DNA of 64,000 nucleotides from Archilochus colubris (lineage: Eukaryota; Chordata; Aves; Apodiformes; Trochilidae), in contig CM041083.1 in assembly GCA_023079485.1 (NCBI GenBank), forward strand, positions 61,509,810-61,573,809, written 5' to 3'. The notes beneath the pieces are model-generated. The model ran no database searches. It was not told the DNA's origin and saw only the letters and a list, made by a program, of their open reading frames with translations. Position numbers and translations under genes: made by a program. Every line of letters begins with the position of its first letter. The stretch's first letter is position 1. Below are positions 58,196 through 64,000 of this stretch, piece by piece.

Positions 58196-58668
58196 GTGCT
58201 GGAGCATGTCCAGAAAGGGGCAACAAAGCTGCTGAAGGGCCTGGAGGACAAGTCCTGTGAGGAGAGGCTGAGGGAGCTGGGGGTGTTCAGTCTGGAGAAG
58301 AGGAGGCTTAGGGGAGACCTTAGAGCTCTCTTCAGCTCTCTCAAGGGAGGTTGGAGTGAGGAGGGAAAACAGCCTCTTCTCCTTAGTGGACTGTGACAGG
58401 ACCAGAGGGAATGGATGGAAGCTGCGCCAGGGGAGGCGCCAGGGGAGGTTTAGGCTGGATGTTAGGAAATATTTTTTCACTGAAAGGGTTGCCAGATATT
58501 GAAATGTGCTGCCCACGACAGTGGTGGAGTCACCATCCCTGGAGGAATTTAAAAGGCATTTGGACCTGGTCCTTAAGGACACGGTTTAGTAGTTAGCTTA
58601 TGGTGTTGGTCAATGGTTGGACTGGATGATCTTGGAGGTCTCTTCTAAACTAAACATTCTGTGATTCA
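58196..58668 (+). mobile_element. CR1 LINE 3' fragment, ~400 bp upstream of YARS2
   Basis: It runs from GTGCTGGAGCATGTCCAGAA through AGTCCTGTGAGGAGAGGCTG and GATGTTAGGAAATATTTTTT to GGTTGGACTGGATGATCTTG and ATTCTGTGATTCA. It contains an internal 14-bp tandem duplication (GCGCCAGGGGAGG-type, near 58427-58450). Same subfamily as 17601-17826. Confidence 0.96.
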
Positions 58669-58964
58669 CAAAAACTTTGTACTTTTATGATTCTGTTGTC
58701 TTTGCTCAGGGAAAGATTCGGTTTCCCAAAGCACATGAAAGCGGCTTACAATTAAAAAAAAAAAAAGAACAGAGAGAGAGGTATACTTTAAGTACCCCTG
58801 TTAGTGCGTGGAAGAAGTTGAGGAGGGGAATCTGTTAACACTTTGCTTCCAGGTGAGACCAGTAGCGTAATTTTAGTTCTCTCTCTTCAATTATGGATCA
58901 ACCAAAACAAAAAACCCAAAATCAAACAAAAAACCAAACGCCCTTTACCTGAACTTGCGGTACT

Positions 58965-59935
58965 TCAGGGAACAGAAACCCGCTCTCCCCGTAGCTCCCA
59001 GGGTCCCCGCCCCGATCCCAGCCCCGCTCCTCCCAGGGCCCCGCCCCGTTCCCAGCCTCCCCCGGGGCAGCATGGCGGCGCCCACGCTGAGCCGCCGCTG
59101 CGGGCTGGCGGCGGGGCTGTGCGGCGGCCTGCGCCGGGATCCACTCCGGCTGCCGCTGCCGCTCCGGCGGCGAGCCCACGAGCAACCGCGGCGTGCCCGC
59201 GGCGCCGGGGATCTGCTAGCGGCGCAGTTCGAGCGCGGCCTCTTCCAGGAGGTGTTCCCGGCGCAGAGCGCGGAGGAGCAGCTGCCGGGCTTGCTGGAAC
59301 CGGGCCGCCCGCCCCTCACCGCCTACTGCGGCTTCGACCCCTCGGCCGACTCGCTGCACGTCGGGCACCTCCTGCCCCTCATGGCGCTGCTCCACTTCCA
59401 GCGCGCCGGCCACGACGTCATCGCCGTGGTGGGCGGGGCCACCGCGCGGCTCGGGGACCCCAGCGGGCGGCAGCGCGCGCGGGAGCCGCCGCCGGCGGAG
59501 CGGGTGCGGGAGCACGCGCAGGGGATTCGGTCCGGCCTGGAGCGGCTCTTCCAGAACCACCGGGAGCTGTTCTGGGGAGGGGCGGGAGCGGGGAGGTTGG
59601 GCCGGGCCTCCCTGCTGGACAACGCCAGTTGGTTGGGCCGGCAGCCCCTGCTCGACTTTCTCGGCGGGGCGGGCGGGCGGCTCCGCATGGGGACGCTGCT
59701 GAGCCGGCAGAGCTGCCAGGCCCGGCTGCGCAGCCCCGAGGGCATGAGCCTGGCGGAGTTCCTATACCCGGCGCTGCAGGCCTACGACTTCCTACACCTC
59801 CACCAGCACCACGGCTGCCGGATCCAGCTGGGTGGAGCCGACCAGATGGGGAACATCATGTCCGGATACGAGCTCGTCACCAAGTACGGCGGGGCCGGGC
59901 GGGGAGAGCGGGTCTCAACACTTAAACCCCAAGGG
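58965..59935. promoter_or_regulatory. CpG island covering YARS2 promoter and exon 1
   Basis: An abrupt change from AT-rich DNA to very high G+C with dense CpG, starting about 100 bp before the ATG and ending just after exon 1. Upstream of the ATG there are repeated CCCCGCCCC Sp1/KLF-type boxes (about 59006-59050) and no TATA box at a sensible distance, as for a housekeeping promoter. The transcription start cannot be fixed from the sequence. Confidence 0.85.
59072..59883 (+). CDS. YARS2: YARS2 coding exon 1
   Basis: 812 nt, residues 1-270 and two bases of Lys271. The donor is ACCAA|GTACGG: the GT inside CAAGTACGG is used so that AA joins the first A of exon 2 to give Lys, matching the YEF/YEL--K junction of the human protein. 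Extremely GC-rich in contrast to the other four exons. It contains the presequence, the HVGH motif and the LGGADQ tyrosine/ATP site. Confidence 0.95.
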
Positions 59936-62900
59936 GGTATGGGGGGGTTGGTCGCGGTAGGCAGGGTAGAGGTACCGGTGTCTCGGTTCCGTGAGACTTG
60001 GTGTTGGCCGTCCCCAAAGTCACCCGTGGGATTGCTGGAGTTGGGCGGAACTCCGAGATGCGATTTGGAAATGAAATTGTCCTGACCTGGAGCCTGGCGC
60101 GTAGCTACGTTTCGGCCACGGTTCTAAGGCTTTTTCCTTGTGATATTCAGGGATTTGTAACAAAAGGGGTGGGTTCTTCTAGTGAGCGTGTTTGCCCAAG
60201 AACCGAAATCAGATCTCCTGAAACGCGGGACAAAATCGAGCCAAGTCTACTGGCAAACGCATTCCAGTGTAATCACACCAAAGTAGAGGCAGTCGAGGTA
60301 TATTAGTAAAGACGGCTGCATTTTTTTTCCTCAGAAATAAAAGGAAACGTGATGATGACGAGCTTTTACTTATCCACCAAATTTTGCCGGAGGCTTAGGA
60401 ATTTCACAGAAGTATCACTCAAATCAGTGTTGCTCTCACTGCTTCTGCTCCAATACATGCTTGACCATTGCAAGACATTAGAGAATCAGCATGAGCAGCC
60501 TTACAGGTGTCCCAGCCACAGGAGCAGCTTCCATTAGTGCTCAGAACAGAAGACAAAACGTTCAGGATACCTGAATTTACTAGCTCATGAAACTTCTTTC
60601 AATATATAAACTACTTAAACACAAAAGAAGTTACGATCTTAAGTTCAAGGTTGGTTTTTATTCCTAGATCACTCTTCAGAAATCAGTGTTCTGGTGTCTT
60701 TTGCCTCTGTCTTATTTAACGGCTTTAAGTCATGGATAGGATAGAATGCTCATCTTTTTAGTCAACTTTACCAAGATGTTATTTTTTCATTAGCATCCAA
60801 TGATTCTTTTCTTTCTCAGAATGACAGGAACTGATGTGTTTGGAATTACTGTACCTCTTGTTACCAGTACTACGGGAGATAAACTGGGGAAGACTGCTGG
60901 CAATGCAGTTTGGCTAAACAGAGATAAGACTTCTCCATTTGAGCTCTATCAGTTTTTTGTCAGGCAACAAGATAATGTAGTTGAAAAGTAAGTAGTTTTT
61001 CTTAAACTTGCTTTTTGTCATTCTTTATAGACCCTGATACTAACAGTTCTCTGTAACCGTTTCATGTGGATTATGTGTGCAGTGCAAGATTCTTGTAGAA
61101 GCATGTGAATTATAACTGCATGTTCATTAAGTACACAGGTATGATTGGTTTGTAAGTATGCAAGGTTGTGGAACCTGTTTCCATATGGTGGTGTAAGCAT
61201 CACCAAATTACAATGTGGATGAACAAGGATCTAAAGCACAGCACATTCTGGAGTGACTTTATCTTATGTGATATTACTTTCAGTACCATAGCTTTATTCA
61301 AGGCATTAAATTAATTTTAATAAATTGCTGAATGTTCTCTTTTAAATCTGCTTTTCTTTGAACTCAAATATCACTGTCAAATCTGAGTTCATGAACATGA
61401 ACTGTCTCATAACTAAGTTACCTCTGTCAAAGGGTAGTGCCCTAATATTTCAAAGGTAGGTACACTGCATTCCATGCTGATGCAAGCCTGCTAAAGTAGA
61501 CTATACTTGGATATGCACCTTGAAACTATTTATAATTCTAAATAATTATTCTGTTGAGATACTATTTTGTTAATATATATAGCATAGTTCTGTCCCATGG
61601 TCACTGTGGAATGGCACTGGAATTTTGCACTAACATACTGTGCAGCTACTAAGAATATATAAAACCCTGTTAGTTGACACACAATTGCAATGAATCATGT
61701 AATTTATAGATTTCAAGAGAAATCTCAAGTTGTTGATGGCATTAAAAACTTTATAAAAGCATTTGACACTATCTTACGTCTGAGGACATTACCCTAGTAA
61801 TGGGGTATTAATTATTAAATTATGTTATAATTAAATAAGATGGTAACCTGAAGCCTGTGGGGAAAAAAAAGAGAGTTTTTTGAAAGGACAGAATCCCTGT
61901 ATTAGGGATTTCTTAAATTGGTTAAGCTTCATTTTAGTGTAGTTACAGAATTTTAAATGACAAAAGCAGGAAATCTGTAAGGATGGATATGTAGACAAAT
62001 TTTTTTTTCTTTGCTTATAGATACCTGAAACTCTTCACCTTTCTTCCTCTTGAGGAGATTGACCACATAATGGAAATGCATGCTAGAGAACCTGCGAAAT
62101 GGGGCCCTCAGAAACGACTTGCTGCAGAAGTAACCAAGTTTGTTCATGGCAGAGAAGGGCTGGAATCTGCTAAGAGGTAAAGTTTGATTTGTCAAGTAGT
62201 TTTCTTTTAGAGGTATTCAGTGATGATTAATTACAGCTTTTTAGGGGCTATTTTCATGATGGAAAATTGCTGAATTGCTGCTCAACTGTTAAGAGAAAAA
62301 AAGGAGTCATTCTTTAGACTTAAAAAACAGTAACAACATTTAAAAAATGCAGTGCAGTGGGTTACAATAAAATATAATTTGGGAGTACTATATATGCAGT
62401 TGTTATTGTGTGGACCCCTCAAAGAAGCTGGGGAGGGGAATCTGATTAGTGGAGTAGCACTTTGTGTGAAGTTGAGTCTAGCTCTGTATTTGAAATCATC
62501 TTTCTTCTCACAGGTGCACCAAGGCCCTTTATCACAGCAGCTTGGAGGCACTAGAAGCTATGTCTGATGAAGAGTTAGAGGAACTTTTTAGACAAGCTCC
62601 TGCAGCTGAATTGATGCTGGAACCTGGAATGAGTGTTCTTGACTTGTGTCGCAAAGCAAATGCTATTCCAGATGGACCTAGTGGGTACGTTGTCACCTCT
62701 GCTCCTCAGTAATACCTCACATAAACAGGCTGTAGTGATGTGCTTTCAGAAGTTAAACAGTAAGGACAATCAAATCAAGAAGAAACAGGGTAGGAATGTA
62801 CATGTCAGCATTAAAGGGAGCAGCCAGCCTCATTCCATTTTGAAGTGCAGGATAGGGCAGTCTCATTTACCTTAGCTCTGTAGTGTACACATGATGAAGG

Positions 62901-63309
62901 GACAGTCTAAATTTCCTTATACAGCCTTATGAGTTTCCTTATACCTCAGAAAAAATGGGAGTGGTGGAGGCTAAGCTTAATTTAAGTCACTCTTGACCTG
63001 GACTGAAAAAGTAAAGTGCAAGAGAATTAAAATGTATTCAATTAGGGATAGAACAACAACAACAAATCTAACTGAACTTTCAATAATTAACAGCAGTAAA
63101 TAGCTGCTTCTTGCAAATACTAGTTAGGTTTTTTTGTATTTCTTTTAAGGTACAAGAAAATTACAGATGGTGGAGTTTCGATAAATGGGATTCGAGTAAC
63201 TGATCCTGAGACTGTTCTTGTTCTGGGACAGCATATTCTCAAGAATGGAGTTTCATTGCTTAGGATTGGAAAGAAAAATTACTACATTATAAAATGGCTG
63301 CAGTTGTGA
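59072..63309 (+). CDS. YARS2: Mitochondrial tyrosyl-tRNA synthetase, complete
   Basis: It charges mitochondrial tRNA-Tyr with tyrosine in the matrix for mitochondrial translation. The exons 59072-59883, 60820-60987, 62021-62176, 62514-62684 and 63150-63309 join to 1467 nt, 488 residues plus TGA. The human protein is 477 aa. The N-terminus (about 1-45) is rich in Arg, Leu and Ala with almost no acid, fitting a mitochondrial presequence. The class I catalytic core follows: [15 protein letters not shown] at 85-99 holds the HIGH-type motif [17 protein letters not shown] is at 121-133, LGGADQMGN at 253-261, and the KMSKS-type loop reads KLGKT at 292-296. The C-terminal S4-like RNA-binding region is about 410-488. 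The ATG at 59072 is chosen because it has A at -3 and G at +4, it starts MAAP as in human, and it is followed by a presequence. An in-frame ATG at 58955 would add 39 unusual residues. It lies downstream of PKP2 in the conserved order. Confidence 0.97.
60820..60987 (+). CDS. YARS2: YARS2 coding exon 2
   Basis: 168 nt after tttctcag, encoding [40 protein letters not shown] and [15 protein letters not shown]. It carries the KMSKS-equivalent loop KLGKT. The donor is GAAAA|GTAAGT. Confidence 0.96.
62021..62176 (+). CDS. YARS2: YARS2 coding exon 3
   Basis: 156 nt after gcttatag, encoding [40 protein letters not shown] and [11 protein letters not shown]. The donor is AAGAG|GTAAAG. This exon with its flanks has a decayed copy at 56602-57190. 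Confidence 0.97.
62514..62684 (+). CDS. YARS2: YARS2 coding exon 4
   Basis: 171 nt after ctcacag, encoding [40 protein letters not shown] and [16 protein letters not shown]. The donor is GTGG|GTACGT. It includes the start of the S4-like region ([13 protein letters not shown]). Confidence 0.96.
63150..63309 (+). CDS. YARS2: YARS2 terminal coding exon 5
   Basis: Acceptor tcttttaag, then G completing Gly436 and 52 codons ([52 protein letters not shown]) and TGA at 63307-63309. It holds the S4-like fold that binds the tRNA. The C-terminus YIIKWLQL equals the human end. Confidence 0.97.
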
Positions 63310-64000
63310 CAACGGATTGTCTCCCTAAAACAACGTATCATTTCAACTGTTCCTCCAAGAGGGACTTGAAGAAGTTTCTGTACTGTGCATTATTATGTAG
63401 CTCACAGGTGTATTCTCAAAATACACCAAGAGACTTCAAATAAAGGCAGCTAAGTTACACCATTGAAGAGATTGTTAGATATTCTGCATTATTTGAAGCA
63501 CCTTTCATAAGAGGATATGCACAAGAAAAGGAAAAGATTTCATTTCAAAGTCCAAAGATGAAGATGCTCTTCCCCTCCTTCAACAACATTCTGTGTTGCA
63601 GGAGAACAGGATCTGGATACTGTACAGCATAATGTTTAGAAAGATATAAATATACTTGAAACCAGTATTTCTGACAGATGATGTATGCTGCCGTCCAGTA
63701 TGACTTCACCCTTACTGAGAAACCTGTGTCAGTGGGTAAGGACAACCACTCTGCAATCAACATTCTTATGTTTTATTGTTATTTGGTTTGCTTTGAATGA
63801 AGCTGCAGAAGATTCACAATAAATGAGTAGAATGAAGCCCTAGTATGTAAGCTTCTTATTGGTTAGGTACTAGGGCATGTTGCAAAAAAGCTTTCTATGG
63901 GGAAATAAATGTGGTAATACAGAGCAAATGTACTTATTGAAATGTAGGAGTATAGAGTCTTTCAAAGCTTAAATCAGCCTGATGAATCTTTTTTTATGCT
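63310..64000 (+). other. YARS2 3' UTR and downstream flank
   Basis: AATAAA motifs lie at 63439-63444, 63818-63823 and 63904-63909. The first follows the stop by 130 bp. On the opposite strand TTTATT at 63772-63777 reads AATAAA, and could serve a convergent gene ending here. DNM1L is the expected neighbour beyond the window, but no DNM1L coding sequence is seen. Confidence 0.6.
63439..63444 (+). terminator. Candidate YARS2 poly(A) signal (proximal)
   Basis: The first AATAAA after the stop codon, followed by a moderately G/T-rich stretch (GAGATTGTTAGATATTCTG). Two further AATAAA motifs at 63818 and 63904 offer longer alternative UTRs. Confidence 0.5.

Larger units (their letters stand above)
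59884..63149 (+). other. YARS2 introns 1-4
   Basis: Introns are 59884-60819, 60988-62020, 62177-62513 and 62685-63149, all GT...AG. The first ~50 bp of intron 1 continue the CpG island, the rest are AT-rich. The end of intron 2 and start of intron 3 are the source or sister of the copy at 56602-57190. No transposon or RNA gene is recognised in them. Confidence 0.85.

Noticed and set aside
58843..59925. 360-codon ORF overlapping YARS2 exon 1 in another frame
   Set aside because: It is rich in Ala, Arg, Gly and Pro, as expected for a shifted frame of GC-rich coding DNA. It has no domain, and the correct frame is fixed by the YARS2 motifs.

Overview
This is vertebrate nuclear DNA, almost certainly from a bird and probably a songbird. 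The evidence is introns with GT/AG junctions, many 5'-truncated CR1 LINE fragments with the avian 3' end, ERVL-type and ERVK-type solo LTRs, AT-rich non-coding DNA, and one sharp CpG island. The gene order is PKP2 then YARS2, both on the + strand. This matches the human 12p11 order, where YARS2 follows the 3' end of PKP2 and DNM1L comes next in the opposite direction. No prokaryotic, CRISPR or phage-like content is present.

Region 1 (1-14135) is the 3' part of PKP2 (plakophilin-2, a desmosomal armadillo protein). Seven coding exons at 6296-14135 encode the last ~318 residues, with consistent phases and a stop at 14133-14135. The 5' exons are outside the window. A 137-bp tandem duplication copies the end of one exon together with its splice donor.

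Region 2 (14136-~58900) is a ~45-kb intergenic interval in which I recognise no intact protein-coding gene. It holds most of the CR1 fragments in the window, two ERVL-type solo LTRs in direct orientation (25522-26293 and 53013-53830), and two very similar ERVK-type solo LTRs in opposite orientation (40510-40812 and 51044-51347). Three of the four LTRs have perfect target-site duplications. It also holds a CpG-rich block with a CTCF-like motif (48612-48746), one orphan exon-like segment (44670-44749), and a decayed copy of YARS2 exon 3 with flanking intron sequence (56602-57190), which lies upstream of the real gene.

Region 3 (~58950-64000) is the complete YARS2 gene (mitochondrial tyrosyl-tRNA synthetase). 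It has five coding exons encoding 488 residues, a CpG-island first exon, and several candidate poly(A) signals after the stop at 63307-63309.

The two genes are neighbours by conserved synteny and do not share a pathway: PKP2 acts in cell junctions and YARS2 in mitochondrial translation. The most notable observations are the duplicated PKP2 splice donor, the YARS2 ghost exon, the LTR pairs, and the orphan exon-like and CpG/CTCF-like segments.
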